A DNA stretch of 64,000 bases from Kosakonia sp. H02. Lineage in GTDB: Bacteria; Pseudomonadota; Gammaproteobacteria; Enterobacterales; Enterobacteriaceae. Under the pieces are notes generated by a model. It saw only the letters and a program-made list of their open reading frames with translations, ran no database searches and was not told the DNA's origin. The stretch covers positions 4,030,001-4,094,000 of the forward strand of contig CP131915.1 in the NCBI GenBank assembly GCA_030704225.1, given 5' to 3'. Position numbers and translations under genes: made by a program. Positions 53,355-62,607 of the stretch are shown here, piece by piece (position 1 is the first letter of the stretch; each line of letters begins with the position of its first letter).

Positions 53355-53370
53355 CTGGACGTTTATACAG
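53355..53370 (+). promoter_or_regulatory. LexA (SOS) box of rmuC
   Basis: CTGGACGTTTATACAG fits CTGT-N8-ACAG with one change and closely matches the box upstream of E. coli rmuC (yigN). It lies 39 bp before the start codon. Confidence 0.8.
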
Positions 53371-53409
53371 CACAATCCCGACTGGTATGCGTTATGAAGA
53401 GGGAGCGGG

Positions 53410-54867
53410 ATGGAGACTTCAATCATCGTCTTGGCAGCGGTTGCGCTGGCAGGATTACTGGTCGGCTGGCTGGCCGCAAGCTGGCGCGGGGCGCAACAGC
53501 AGGCGGAATTGCTCGCTGAGCAGCGCGACGTCTTTAGTGAGTTGAGTGCCGCACGCCAGCAAATCAGCCAGAACGAACACTGGCGCGAGGAGTGCGAACT
53601 GCTCAATAACGAGCTGCGCAGCCTGCAACATATCAACAGTTCACTGGAAGCGGATCTGCGCGAAGTCACCACCCGGCTGGAATCCACTCAGCTTCATGCC
53701 GAAGAAAAATTGCGTCAGATGCACAGCAGCGAGCAGCGTCTGAGTGAGCAGTTTGAAAACCTTGCCAACCGTATTTTTGAGCAGAGCAATCGCCGCGTTG
53801 ATGAACAGAATCGCCAAAGCCTTAATGGCTTGTTAATGCCACTGCGCGAGCAACTCGACGGTTTTCGCCGCCAGGTGCAGGAGAGCTTTGGCCAGGAAGC
53901 GCGTGAACGCCACACGCTGGCCCATGAAATCCGCAACTTGCAGCAATTGAACGCCCAAATGGCGCAAGAAGCCATTAACCTCACCCGCGCGCTGAAAGGC
54001 GATAACAAAACCCAGGGTAACTGGGGCGAAGTGGTTCTCACCCGCGTGCTTGAAGCCTCTGGCCTGCGCGAAGGCTATGAATACAAAACCCAGGTCAGCA
54101 TAGAAAATGAGAGCCGCGCCCGCATGCAGCCGGACGTTATCGTGCGTCTTCCGCAGGGCAAAGACGTGGTGATTGATGCCAAAATGACGCTGGTGGCCTA
54201 TGAGCGTTACTTCAATGCCGACGATGAGTTCACCCGCGAAAGCGCGGTACAAGAGCACGTCGCCTCTGTGCGCAACCATATACGCTTGCTGGGCAGGAAG
54301 GATTACCAGCAGTTGCCCGGTCTGCGTAGCCTGGATTATGTACTGATGTTTATTCCGGTCGAACCGGCTTTCTTAATCGCCCTCGACAAACAGCCAGAAC
54401 TGATCACCGAAGCTCTGAAAAATAACATTATGCTGGTCAGCCCGACCACGTTACTGGTGGCGCTACGCACCATTGCCAACCTGTGGCGCTACGAGCACCA
54501 GAGCCGCAACGCCCAGCAAATTGCGGAGCGGGCGAGTCGCCTGTATGACAAGATGCGCCTGTTTGTCGACGACATGACAGCCATTGGGCAGGGGCTTGAT
54601 AAAGCGCAGGATAATTACCGCCAGGCGATGAAAAAACTCAGTTCCGGGCGCGGTAACTTGCTGGCGCAGACTGAAGCATTCCGCGGGCTTGGCGTCGAGA
54701 TCAAACGCGAGATTAATCCGGAATTAGCCGCAGAAGCGCAGGCGCAGGACGAAGAATTTCGTCTGCGGGCAGGACAAGATGCGTTTAACGATCATAATGA
54801 AGACAACGCATTAGACACCGCACTGCCGGGCGATGAACCTGCGGCGAAGGCCTCGTCGGGTGGTTGA
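53410..54867 (+). CDS. rmuC: DNA recombination protein RmuC
   Basis: Limits recombination at short inverted repeats; the C-terminal half has a nuclease-like (PD-(D/E)XK-type) fold. The 485-residue protein has one N-terminal membrane helix (residues 4-21), a long coiled coil (about 30-190) and the RmuC domain with QGNWGEVVLTRVLEASGLREG, QPDVIVRLPQGKDVVIDAKMTL and LDYVLMFIPVEPAF. The C-terminal 40 residues are acidic and disordered. SOS-regulated through the LexA box. Confidence 0.95.
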   Translation: METSIIVLAAVALAGLLVGWLAASWRGAQQQAELLAEQRDVFSELSAARQQISQNEHWREECELLNNELRSLQHINSSLEADLREVTTRLESTQLHAEEKLRQMHSSEQRLSEQFENLANRIFEQSNRRVDEQNRQSLNGLLMPLREQLDGFRRQVQESFGQEARERHTLAHEIRNLQQLNAQMAQEAINLTRALKGDNKTQGNWGEVVLTRVLEASGLREGYEYKTQVSIENESRARMQPDVIVRLPQGKDVVIDAKMTLVAYERYFNADDEFTRESAVQEHVASVRNHIRLLGRKDYQQLPGLRSLDYVLMFIPVEPAFLIALDKQPELITEALKNNIMLVSPTTLLVALRTIANLWRYEHQSRNAQQIAERASRLYDKMRLFVDDMTAIGQGLDKAQDNYRQAMKKLSSGRGNLLAQTEAFRGLGVEIKREINPELAAEAQAQDEEFRLRAGQDAFNDHNEDNALDTALPGDEPAAKASSGG

Positions 54868-54933
54868 AACGTAGGGCAAACGCGTCCAATCTGATACACT
54901 TCATCAACAAATTCTTCAATAGCAGGCACTAAG

Positions 54934-55689
54934 ATGGCGGAAGATTCAAAAGATACGACACACTTTGGTTTTCAGACCGTCGCCAAGGAAAATAAAGCCG
55001 ATATGGTGGCGCATGTTTTCCATTCGGTTGCGTCAAAATACGATGTCATGAACGACTTAATGTCGATGGGTATTCACCGTTTATGGAAGCGGTTCACCAT
55101 CGATTGCAGCGGTGTTCGTCGTGGGCAAAAAGTCCTCGATCTGGCTGGCGGTACAGGCGATCTCACCGCTAAGTTTTCCCGCCTGGTCGGGGAAACTGGT
55201 CAGGTTGTGCTGGCCGATATCAACGATTCAATGCTGAAAATGGGGCGCGAAAAACTGCGCAATCTCGGCGTGATTGGCAATGTTGAATATGTTCAGGCAA
55301 ATGCCGAAGCGCTGCCTTTCCCGGATAACACTTTCGACTGCATCACCATCTCTTTTGGTTTGCGTAACGTCACCGACAAAGAGAAAGCGCTGCGCTCTAT
55401 GTTTCGCGTGTTGAAACCGGGCGGTCGACTGCTGGTGCTGGAGTTTTCCAAACCGGTTATCGAGCCGCTGAGCAAAGCCTACGACGCATACTCTTTCCAT
55501 GTCCTGCCGCGTATTGGCCAGATGGTTGCAAACGATGCGGAAAGCTATCGCTATCTTGCTGAATCCATCCGTATGCATCCCGATCAGGACACCCTGAAAG
55601 CCATGATGCAGGACGCAGGTTTCGAAAACGTTGACTACTACAATCTGACTGCCGGTATCGTTGCTCTGCACCGTGGCTATAAGTTCTGA
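54934..55689 (+). CDS. ubiE: Ubiquinone/menaquinone C-methyltransferase UbiE
   Basis: SAM-dependent C-methylation of demethylmenaquinone and of the ubiquinone precursor. The 251-residue protein has SAM motif I DLAGGTGDLT, the NDSML and ITISFGLRN segments, and the C-terminal ubiE signature ending HRGYKF. First gene of ubiE-ubiJ-ubiB. Confidence 0.98.
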   Translation: MAEDSKDTTHFGFQTVAKENKADMVAHVFHSVASKYDVMNDLMSMGIHRLWKRFTIDCSGVRRGQKVLDLAGGTGDLTAKFSRLVGETGQVVLADINDSMLKMGREKLRNLGVIGNVEYVQANAEALPFPDNTFDCITISFGLRNVTDKEKALRSMFRVLKPGGRLLVLEFSKPVIEPLSKAYDAYSFHVLPRIGQMVANDAESYRYLAESIRMHPDQDTLKAMMQDAGFENVDYYNLTAGIVALHRGYKF

Positions 55690-55700
55690 CAGGAGTGCGT

Positions 55701-56306
55701 ATGCCCTTTAAGCCGATGGTGGCCGCGGGAATCGAACGCGTGCTGAATACGTTTTTATACCGCGAAGGTGCGCTGAAACCGGCGCGTCAGCGTCTGCATG
55801 GCAAAGTTTTGCGTGTTGTCCTGCAAGAGTTCGCTTCACCGTTTGTGCTGGTGTTCAGCGAACGGCAAGTTGATGTGCTGGGGGAATGGGAAGGCGAAGC
55901 CGACTGTTCCGTCATCACGCAACTGCGGGTGTTGCCGAAACTGCGCGACCGCCAGCAGCTCACTGCGCTAATTCGCAGTGGCGAGCTGGAAGTGCAGGGG
56001 GATATTCAGGTGGTGCAAAACCTGGTCTCGTTGATGGATCTGGCTGAATTCGACCCCGCAGAAGTGCTCGCGCCGTGGACCGGTGACATCGCCGCTGAAG
56101 GCATTAGCAAGTTCCTGCGCGGCGGCGCACGCCTTTTTCGTCACGGCTTTCAGCGCCAGCAACGCTATGTTTCTGAAGTTATAACGGAAGAGTGGCGTCT
56201 CGCACCTGGCGCGCTGGAAGTTGCCTGGTTCGCAGAGGAGACGGCAGCCGTGGAACGTGCTGCGGATGCCTTAGCCAAACGCCTGGATAAACTGGAGGGC
56301 AAATGA
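55701..56306 (+). CDS. ubiJ: Ubiquinone biosynthesis accessory factor UbiJ
   Basis: Lipid-binding SCP2-domain protein that organises the soluble Ubi complex with UbiK. The 201-residue product has the SCP2 domain (about 15-110, FSERQVDVLGEW, SGELEVQGDIQVVQNLVSL) and a helical C terminus. The ATG at 55701 is spaced 5 bp from AGGAG; a GTG at 55695 overlaps that ribosome site and is unlikely. In E. coli the 3' part of this gene also gives the small RNA EsrE; I cannot confirm it here. ATGA overlap with ubiB. Confidence 0.94.
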   Translation: MPFKPMVAAGIERVLNTFLYREGALKPARQRLHGKVLRVVLQEFASPFVLVFSERQVDVLGEWEGEADCSVITQLRVLPKLRDRQQLTALIRSGELEVQGDIQVVQNLVSLMDLAEFDPAEVLAPWTGDIAAEGISKFLRGGARLFRHGFQRQQRYVSEVITEEWRLAPGALEVAWFAEETAAVERAADALAKRLDKLEGK

Positions 56307-57943
56307 CGCCTGGAGAACTACGGCGGCTCTATTTCATCATCCAGACTTTTTTGAGTTACGGGCTTGATGAGCTCATTCCTAAAATGCGTATCACCCTGCC
56401 GCTGCGACTCTGGCGCAGGACGCTGTTCTGGATGCCCAACCGGCATAAAGAGAAGCAGCTTGGTGAACGTCTGCGGCTTGCGTTGCAGGAGCTGGGTCCG
56501 GTATGGATTAAATTCGGGCAAATGCTGTCAACCCGTCGTGATTTATTCCCCCCGCTTATCGCCGATCAACTGGCTATGTTGCAGGATCGCGTTGCGCCTT
56601 TTGATGGTCATCTGGCCAAAAAACAGATTGAAAAAGCGATGGGCGATCAACCGGTTGAAACCTGGTTTGACGATTTTGACATCACACCGTTGGCTTCTGC
56701 GTCCATTGCGCAGGTACATACCGCGCGGCTGAAAGAGAACGGCAAAGAAGTGGTGATCAAAGTGATCCGCCCGGACATTTTGCCGATCATCAAAGCGGAT
56801 TTGCGCCTTATTTATCGTCTGGCTGGCTGGGTTCCGCGCCTGTTGCCGGATGGTCGCCGTCTGCGCCCGCGTGAAGTAGTGCATGAATATGAAAAGACGC
56901 TGATCGATGAACTCGATTTGCTGCGCGAATCAGCAAACGCTATCCAGCTGCGTCGCAATTTTGAAAACAGCCCAATGCTCTACGTCCCGGAAGTTTATTC
57001 TGACTATTGCAGCCAGGACATGATGGTGATGGAGCGCATCTACGGCATTCCGGTTTCCGATGTTCCGGCGCTGGAGAAGAACGGCACCAACCTCAAGCTG
57101 CTGGCGGAGCGCGGCGTGCAGGTGTTTTTCACCCAGGTCTTTCGCGACAGCTTCTTTCATGCCGACATGCACCCGGGCAATATCTTTGTCAGCTACGATC
57201 ACCCGGAAGATCCGCAATACATCGGGATTGACTGCGGCATTGTTGGCTCGTTGAACAAAGAAGATAAACGCTATCTGGCGGAAAACTTTATCGCCTTCTT
57301 TAACCGCGACTACCGCAAAGTGGCGGAACTGCATGTGGATTCTGGCTGGGTACCGCCAGACACCAACGTTGAAGAGTTCGAATTTGCCATCCGCACGGTC
57401 TGCGAGCCTATCTTTGAAAAGCCTCTGGCGGAAATCTCCTTCGGCCATGTTCTGCTTAACCTGTTCAATACGGCGCGTCGCTTCAATATGGAAGTGCAGC
57501 CGCAACTGGTGCTGCTGCAAAAAACACTGCTCTACATTGAAGGCGTTGGTCGCCAGCTTTATCCGCAGCTCGATTTATGGAAAACGGCGAAACCTTTCCT
57601 TGAAACATGGATCAAAGATCAAGTCGGCATTCCTGCGCTGGTCAGGGCTATCAAAGAGAAAGGCCCGTTCTGGATTGAAAAAATGCCGGACGTACCTGAA
57701 CTGATCTTCAACGGATTGCAGCAAGGAAAACATTTGCAGCAAAGCGTTGATAAAATCGCCCATGAGTTAGAAGTCAACCGTGTCCGGCAGGGGCAGTCTC
57801 GTTATCTGTTTGGTATTGGCGCAACACTGCTGTTAAGCGGCACGCTATTGCTGATTAGCCGACCAGAGTTGGGCAATAATCCCTTATGGCTGATGGTGGG
57901 TGGTCTTGCCGTATGGCTGCTGGGCTGGCGCAAGACGCGTTGA
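56303..57943 (+). CDS. ubiB: Ubiquinone biosynthesis protein kinase-like UbiB
   Basis: Atypical ADCK/ABC1 kinase-like ATPase that supports ubiquinone synthesis at the membrane. The 546-residue length equals E. coli UbiB. The KxGQ motif lies in WIKFGQMLSTRRDL, the Ala-rich loop in PLASASIAQVHTARL, the catalytic block in FHADMHPGNIFV and the metal site in GIDCGIVG. Two membrane helices close the C terminus (about 500-518 and 523-541). Confidence 0.97.
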   Translation: MTPGELRRLYFIIQTFLSYGLDELIPKMRITLPLRLWRRTLFWMPNRHKEKQLGERLRLALQELGPVWIKFGQMLSTRRDLFPPLIADQLAMLQDRVAPFDGHLAKKQIEKAMGDQPVETWFDDFDITPLASASIAQVHTARLKENGKEVVIKVIRPDILPIIKADLRLIYRLAGWVPRLLPDGRRLRPREVVHEYEKTLIDELDLLRESANAIQLRRNFENSPMLYVPEVYSDYCSQDMMVMERIYGIPVSDVPALEKNGTNLKLLAERGVQVFFTQVFRDSFFHADMHPGNIFVSYDHPEDPQYIGIDCGIVGSLNKEDKRYLAENFIAFFNRDYRKVAELHVDSGWVPPDTNVEEFEFAIRTVCEPIFEKPLAEISFGHVLLNLFNTARRFNMEVQPQLVLLQKTLLYIEGVGRQLYPQLDLWKTAKPFLETWIKDQVGIPALVRAIKEKGPFWIEKMPDVPELIFNGLQQGKHLQQSVDKIAHELEVNRVRQGQSRYLFGIGATLLLSGTLLLISRPELGNNPLWLMVGGLAVWLLGWRKTR

Positions 57944-58045
57944 GCGAATGTCGCTTGCGCAATGCCGGGTCGACACATGCAGCCTGAGGGATAACGTGTA
58001 TACTGGGGCCTGTTTTTAAACCTTATCTCTTTCAGGGGAATCTCT

Positions 58046-58315
58046 ATGGGTGGTATCAGTATTTGGCAGTTGGTGATTATTGCGGTTATCGTCGTGCTGC
58101 TGTTCGGTACAAAAAAACTCGGTTCAATTGGATCCGATTTAGGTGCATCGATCAAAGGCTTTAAAAAAGCCATGAGCGACGATGATAAAAAAGAGAGTCA
58201 GGATAAATCGGCAGAAGCAGAAGATGCAGATTTTACCGCGAAAACGCTCTCTGATAGCCGTAGCCCCGACGATGCTAAAAAAGACGAAAAACGTCACGAC
58301 AAAGAGCAGGTGTAA
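58046..58315 (+). CDS. tatA: Sec-independent protein translocase TatA
   Basis: Pore- or membrane-thinning subunit of the twin-arginine exporter. The 89-residue protein has the short N-terminal membrane helix (SIWQLVIIAVIVVLLFG), the hinge FGTKKL, an amphipathic helix (SIGSDLGASIKGFKKAM) and a charged disordered tail. A TATACT -10 box is seen near 58000. Confidence 0.97.
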   Translation: MGGISIWQLVIIAVIVVLLFGTKKLGSIGSDLGASIKGFKKAMSDDDKKESQDKSAEAEDADFTAKTLSDSRSPDDAKKDEKRHDKEQV

Positions 58316-58318
58316 TTC

Positions 58319-58843
58319 GTGTTCGATATAGGTTTTGGCGAACTGTTACTCGTTTTTGTGATAGGCCTCGTAGTGCTCGGGCCGCAACGCTTGCCCGTGG
58401 CTGTGCGTACGGTTGCTGGCTGGGTTCGCGCGTTGCGCTCGCTGGCAACCACCGTGCAAAACGAATTGACGCAGGAACTTAAGCTACAGGAATTTCAGGA
58501 CAGCCTGAAAAAGGTTGAGAAAGCGAGCCTGGATAACCTGTCGCCAGAGTTAAAAGAGTCAATGGACGAATTGCGTCACGCGGCGGAATCGATGAAGCGC
58601 TCATACAGCGCCAACGATGCAGAAAAAGCGAGTGACGAAGCACATACCATCCATAATCCGGTGGTGAAAGATAGCGAAGCGCAGCACGAAGGCGTCACGC
58701 CTACCGCGGCTGAACATCAGGCGAGTTCCCCCGATCAGGTTCCCGACGTCGTGGCTGAGAAAAAAGCGCCGGTAGTGAACCCAGCAGTAAAAGAGGCCGC
58801 GCCGGTTTCCGACTCCACACCTTCTGCAAGTGATAAATCCTGA
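58319..58843 (+). CDS. tatB: Sec-independent protein translocase TatB
   Basis: Works with TatC as receptor for twin-arginine signal peptides. The 174-residue protein has the N-terminal helix MFDIGFGELLLVFVIGLVVLG, the conserved LGPQRLPVAVRT, an amphipathic helix and a long acidic, Pro/Ala-rich tail. GTG start 3 bp after tatA. Confidence 0.97.
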   Translation: MFDIGFGELLLVFVIGLVVLGPQRLPVAVRTVAGWVRALRSLATTVQNELTQELKLQEFQDSLKKVEKASLDNLSPELKESMDELRHAAESMKRSYSANDAEKASDEAHTIHNPVVKDSEAQHEGVTPTAAEHQASSPDQVPDVVAEKKAPVVNPAVKEAAPVSDSTPSASDKS

Positions 58844-58845
58844 AC

Positions 58846-59610
58846 ATGGCTGTAGACGATACTCAACCGCTGATCGCACATCTTATCGAGCTGCGTAAGC
58901 GTCTGCTGAACTGCATTATCGCGGTGATGGTGATTTTCCTCGCGCTGGTCTACTTCGCGAATGATATTTACCAACTGGTCTCCGCGCCGCTGATTAAACA
59001 GATGCCGCTGGGCGCGACGATGATCGCCACCGATGTGGCATCGCCGTTTTTCACACCGATCAAGCTGACCTTTATGGTGTCGTTGATCCTCTCCGCCCCG
59101 GTAGTTCTGTACCAGGTGTGGGCCTTTGTCGCCCCGGCACTGTATAAGCACGAGCGCCGCCTGGTGGTGCCGCTGCTGGTTTCCAGTTCGCTGCTGTTTT
59201 ACATCGGCATGGCATTCGCCTATTTCGTGGTCTTCCCGCTGGCGTTTGGTTTTCTGACGCACACAGCGCCGGAAGGCGTGCAGGTTTCCACGGATATCGC
59301 CAGTTATCTCAACTTCGTGATGGCGTTGTTTATGGCTTTTGGCGTGTCGTTCGAAGTGCCGGTCGCCATCGTTTTGCTGTGCTGGATGGGCGTCACGACG
59401 CCTGCCGATCTGCGGCAAAAACGCCCGTACGTATTAGTTGGCGCGTTTGTCGTCGGCATGCTGCTAACGCCGCCGGATATTTTCTCTCAGACGCTGCTGG
59501 CGATCCCAATGTACTGCCTGTTTGAGGTCGGGATATTTTTCGCCCGCTTCTATGTAGGTAAACACCGCGTCCCGGACGACGAGAACGAAACAGAGACCAG
59601 CGAAGAGTAA
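58846..59610 (+). CDS. tatC: Sec-independent protein translocase TatC
   Basis: Six-helix core of the Tat receptor complex that recognises the RR motif. The 254-residue protein (E. coli 258) has the N-terminal PLIAHLIELRKRLL motif, the periplasmic loop FVAPALYKHERR and RPYVLVGAFVVGMLLTPPD. Two bases follow the tatB stop, so translation is coupled. Confidence 0.97.
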   Translation: MAVDDTQPLIAHLIELRKRLLNCIIAVMVIFLALVYFANDIYQLVSAPLIKQMPLGATMIATDVASPFFTPIKLTFMVSLILSAPVVLYQVWAFVAPALYKHERRLVVPLLVSSSLLFYIGMAFAYFVVFPLAFGFLTHTAPEGVQVSTDIASYLNFVMALFMAFGVSFEVPVAIVLLCWMGVTTPADLRQKRPYVLVGAFVVGMLLTPPDIFSQTLLAIPMYCLFEVGIFFARFYVGKHRVPDDENETETSEE

Positions 59611-59652
59611 TATTCAGCCGCCCGACAGGGCGGTTGTTGTATGGGGAAAAGC

Positions 59653-60435
59653 ATGTTTGATATTGGCGTGAATTTAACCAGTTCCCAGTTCGCTAAAGAC
59701 CGCGATGAAATCGTTGCACGAGCCCAGGCGGCAGGCGTGACGGGGATGTTGATAACCGGCACCAACCTGCATGAAAGCCGACAGGCGCAGCAACTGACGC
59801 AACGCTATTCAGACAGTTGGTCTACCGCCGGGGTACATCCTCATGACAGCAGTAGCTGGACGGAGGAAACCGCGCAGGCCATTCGTGCGTTAGCGGCGAT
59901 GCCAAATGTTGTGGCGATCGGCGAATGCGGGCTGGATTTCAACCGTAATTTCTCCACGCCACAGGCGCAGGAAGTCGCGTTCAGCGCGCAGCTGGCGCTG
60001 GCTGCGGAATTGAATATGCCGGTTTTTCTGCACTGCCGTGATGCGCATGAGCGTTTCCTGGCGCTGCTGGATCCGTGGCTGGATAAACTGCCCGGCGCGG
60101 TATTGCACTGTTTTACCGGGCCGGCGCAGGAAGCAAGAGAGTGCATCGAGCGTGGGCTTTATCTTGGGGTGACCGGTTGGGTTTGCGATGAGCGTCGCGG
60201 GCAGGAACTGCGTGAAGTGGTACCGTTGATCCCCGCTGAGCGCTTATTGATTGAAACCGACGCGCCGTACTTATTACCGCGCGATCTCAACCCAAAACCT
60301 GAATCCCGGCGTAATGAACCCGCCTGGCTTGGCCATATTCTCGCCACTGTTGCCGGGCTGCGCGGTGAAGAACCTTACTGGCTGGGCACGGTGACGGACC
60401 AGAATGTGCAGCAGCTTTTTGGCATTGATTTTTAA
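59653..60435 (+). CDS. tatD: 3'-5' DNase / quality-control nuclease TatD
   Basis: Mg2+-dependent nuclease of the amidohydrolase fold, with 3'-5' exonuclease activity; not needed for Tat export despite its place. The 260-residue product has metal-ligand motifs FDIGVNLTSSQF, AGVHPHDS, IGECGLDF, FLHCRDAHERF, LHCFTG and ETDAPYLLPRD. Two ATGs (59641, 59653) are in frame; the second has GGGGAA six bases upstream and is preferred. Ends 7 bp from the rfaH stop. Confidence 0.94.
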   Translation: MFDIGVNLTSSQFAKDRDEIVARAQAAGVTGMLITGTNLHESRQAQQLTQRYSDSWSTAGVHPHDSSSWTEETAQAIRALAAMPNVVAIGECGLDFNRNFSTPQAQEVAFSAQLALAAELNMPVFLHCRDAHERFLALLDPWLDKLPGAVLHCFTGPAQEARECIERGLYLGVTGWVCDERRGQELREVVPLIPAERLLIETDAPYLLPRDLNPKPESRRNEPAWLGHILATVAGLRGEEPYWLGTVTDQNVQQLFGIDF

Positions 60436-60442
60436 GCCGGCG

Positions 60443-60931
60443 TCAGGCTTTGCGGAAATCGGTATTTTTAACGCTTTGCAGCACCTGTTTATTAAGCAGA
60501 TGTAGCAGAAGCATTGAACGCGCTTCGCCATCCGGCTCTTTAAAGATGGCCTGCAATCCTTCAAGCGCCCCTTCCGTAATGACCACGTCATCGCCGGGGT
60601 AGGGTGTTTGCGGATCGGTGATGCCTTCCGGTTGCCAGGCTTCGAGCTGTTGGATAACGGCGTAAGGGACACTTGCCGGATGCATGCCAAAACGCACGAA
60701 GTGGCTGACGCCGCGCGTCGCGTTAATCGTAGTGGTATGAATGACCTCGGGATCGAATTCCACAAACAGATAGTTCGGGAAGAGCGGCTCCCTCACCGTT
60801 GTTCGTTTACCGCGAACGATTTTTTCCAGGGCGATCATCGGCGTCAGGCAGGCGACTGACTGGCGCTCCAGATGTTCCTGGGCACGCTGAAGTTGGCCTC
60901 GTTTGCAGTAGAGTAGATACCAGGATTGCAT
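60443..60931 (-). CDS. rfaH: Transcription antiterminator RfaH
   Basis: NusG paralogue recruited at ops sites that extends transcription of LPS core, O-antigen, capsule and conjugation operons. The 162-residue protein equals the E. coli length; it has the NGN domain (MQSWYLLYCKRGQLQRA, LFPNYLFVEFDPE) and the fold-switching C-terminal KOW domain (DVVITEGALEGLQAIFKEPDGEARSMLLL). The ATG at 60931 is used; the upstream frame to 61015 overlaps the promoter side. Divergent from ubiD. Confidence 0.97.
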   Translation of the reverse strand: MQSWYLLYCKRGQLQRAQEHLERQSVACLTPMIALEKIVRGKRTTVREPLFPNYLFVEFDPEVIHTTTINATRGVSHFVRFGMHPASVPYAVIQQLEAWQPEGITDPQTPYPGDDVVITEGALEGLQAIFKEPDGEARSMLLLHLLNKQVLQSVKNTDFRKA

Positions 60932-61110
60932 AATGACTCTTTTCCGTAAGTTCGGGCGCAAGAATACCAAAACCACCGCATGATGGCTAAGTTGATTATA
61001 ACGCTCACTTACCAACGTCGTTGTATTTCACGCAGATTTAACAAAAATACAGCAACCTCAGGACGAACACCGTATAATAAAGCGCTTATCTGGAGGCGAT
61101 AATACACCGC

Positions 61111-62589
61111 ATGAAATACAACGATCTTCGCGACTTTCTGACACTACTCGAACAACAAGGCGAGCTGAAACGCATCGCTCTTCCGGTTGATCCTCACCTG
61201 GAAATGACGGAAATCGCCGATCGCACGCTGCGTGCGGGTGGCCCGGCGCTGTTGTTTGAGAATCCGAAAGGGTATGCGATGCCGGTGCTGTGTAACTTGT
61301 TTGGCACGCCGCGTCGTGTTGCGTTAGGCATGGGCCAGGACGACGTCAGCGCTCTGCGGGAAGTGGGTAAACTGCTGGCGTTCCTGAAAGAGCCAGAGCC
61401 GCCAAAAGGTTTCCGCGATCTCTTCGATAAACTGCCGCAGTTTAAGCAAGTACTGAATATGCCAACCAAACGGCTGCGCGGCGCACCTTGCCAGCAGAAA
61501 GTAGTGCAGGGTGATGATGTCGATCTGACGACAATCCCGATTATGCAGTGCTGGCCGGAAGATGCCGCGCCGCTGATTACCTGGGGGCTGACGGTAACAC
61601 GCGGGCCGCATAAAGAGCGGCAGAATCTGGGGATTTACCGTCAGCAATTGATTGGCAAAAACAAACTGATTATGCGCTGGCTCTCTCATCGTGGCGGTGC
61701 ACTTGATTTTCAGGAGTGGCAAGCCGCTCACCCTGGTGAACGTTTTCCCGTTGCCGTGGCGCTGGGAGCCGATCCGGCGACCATTCTTGGCGCGGTCACG
61801 CCGGTGCCGGACACGCTTTCTGAATACGCATTTGCCGGGCTTTTACGCGGGACCAAAACCGAAGTCGTGAAGTGCGTGTCGAACGATCTGGAAGTGCCCG
61901 CCAGCGCCGAAATTGTGCTGGAAGGTTATCTTGAACCCGGCGAGATGGCGCCGGAAGGGCCGTACGGCGATCACACCGGTTATTACAATGAAATCGATAA
62001 TTTCCCGGTGTTTACCGTTACCCATATTACCCAGCGCGAAGATGCGATTTATCACTCCACGTATACCGGGCGGCCGCCGGATGAACCCGCGGTGCTGGGC
62101 GTGGCGTTGAACGAAGTGTTCGTGCCGATCCTGCAAAAGCAGTTCCCGGAAATCGTTGATTTTTATCTGCCGCCGGAAGGCTGTTCTTACCGCCTGGCGG
62201 TGGTCACCATTAAGAAGCAGTACGCAGGCCACGCCAAACGCGTGATGATGGGCGTCTGGTCTTTCCTGCGCCAGTTTATGTACACCAAATTTGTGATCGT
62301 GTGCGATGACGATGTTAACGCCCGCGACTGGAATGATGTGATTTGGGCGATTACCACCCGGATGGATCCCGCCAGGGACACGGTTCTGGTGGAAAATACG
62401 CCGATCGATTATCTGGATTTTGCCTCGCCAGTTTCCGGGCTGGGTTCAAAAATGGGACTGGATGCCACCAATAAATGGCCTGGCGAAACCCAGCGTGAAT
62501 GGGGACGACCAATCAAGAAGGATCCCGATGTAACGGCGAGAATCGACGCTATTTGGGATGAACTGGCCATACTGGATACCGAAAAATAG
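61111..62589 (+). CDS. ubiD: 4-hydroxy-3-polyprenylbenzoate decarboxylase UbiD
   Basis: prFMN-dependent decarboxylase of ubiquinone synthesis, working with the prFMN synthase UbiX. The 492-residue product (E. coli 497) has the prFMN-binding and catalytic region with NLGIYRQQLIGKNKLIMRWL, ALGADPATILGAVTPVP and EIVLEGYLEPGEMAPEGPYG. The E. coli start (M-D-A-M-K-Y-N) corresponds here to I-H-R-M-K-Y-N because the first codon is ATA (61102). The ribosome site GGAGG (61092-61096) is spaced ideally for that ATA but 14 bases from the ATG at 61111. I use the ATG; an ATA start is possible. Confidence 0.95.
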   Translation: MKYNDLRDFLTLLEQQGELKRIALPVDPHLEMTEIADRTLRAGGPALLFENPKGYAMPVLCNLFGTPRRVALGMGQDDVSALREVGKLLAFLKEPEPPKGFRDLFDKLPQFKQVLNMPTKRLRGAPCQQKVVQGDDVDLTTIPIMQCWPEDAAPLITWGLTVTRGPHKERQNLGIYRQQLIGKNKLIMRWLSHRGGALDFQEWQAAHPGERFPVAVALGADPATILGAVTPVPDTLSEYAFAGLLRGTKTEVVKCVSNDLEVPASAEIVLEGYLEPGEMAPEGPYGDHTGYYNEIDNFPVFTVTHITQREDAIYHSTYTGRPPDEPAVLGVALNEVFVPILQKQFPEIVDFYLPPEGCSYRLAVVTIKKQYAGHAKRVMMGVWSFLRQFMYTKFVIVCDDDVNARDWNDVIWAITTRMDPARDTVLVENTPIDYLDFASPVSGLGSKMGLDATNKWPGETQREWGRPIKKDPDVTARIDAIWDELAILDTEK

Positions 62590-62607
62590 ACCCGACAGAG
62601 AGAGCGC

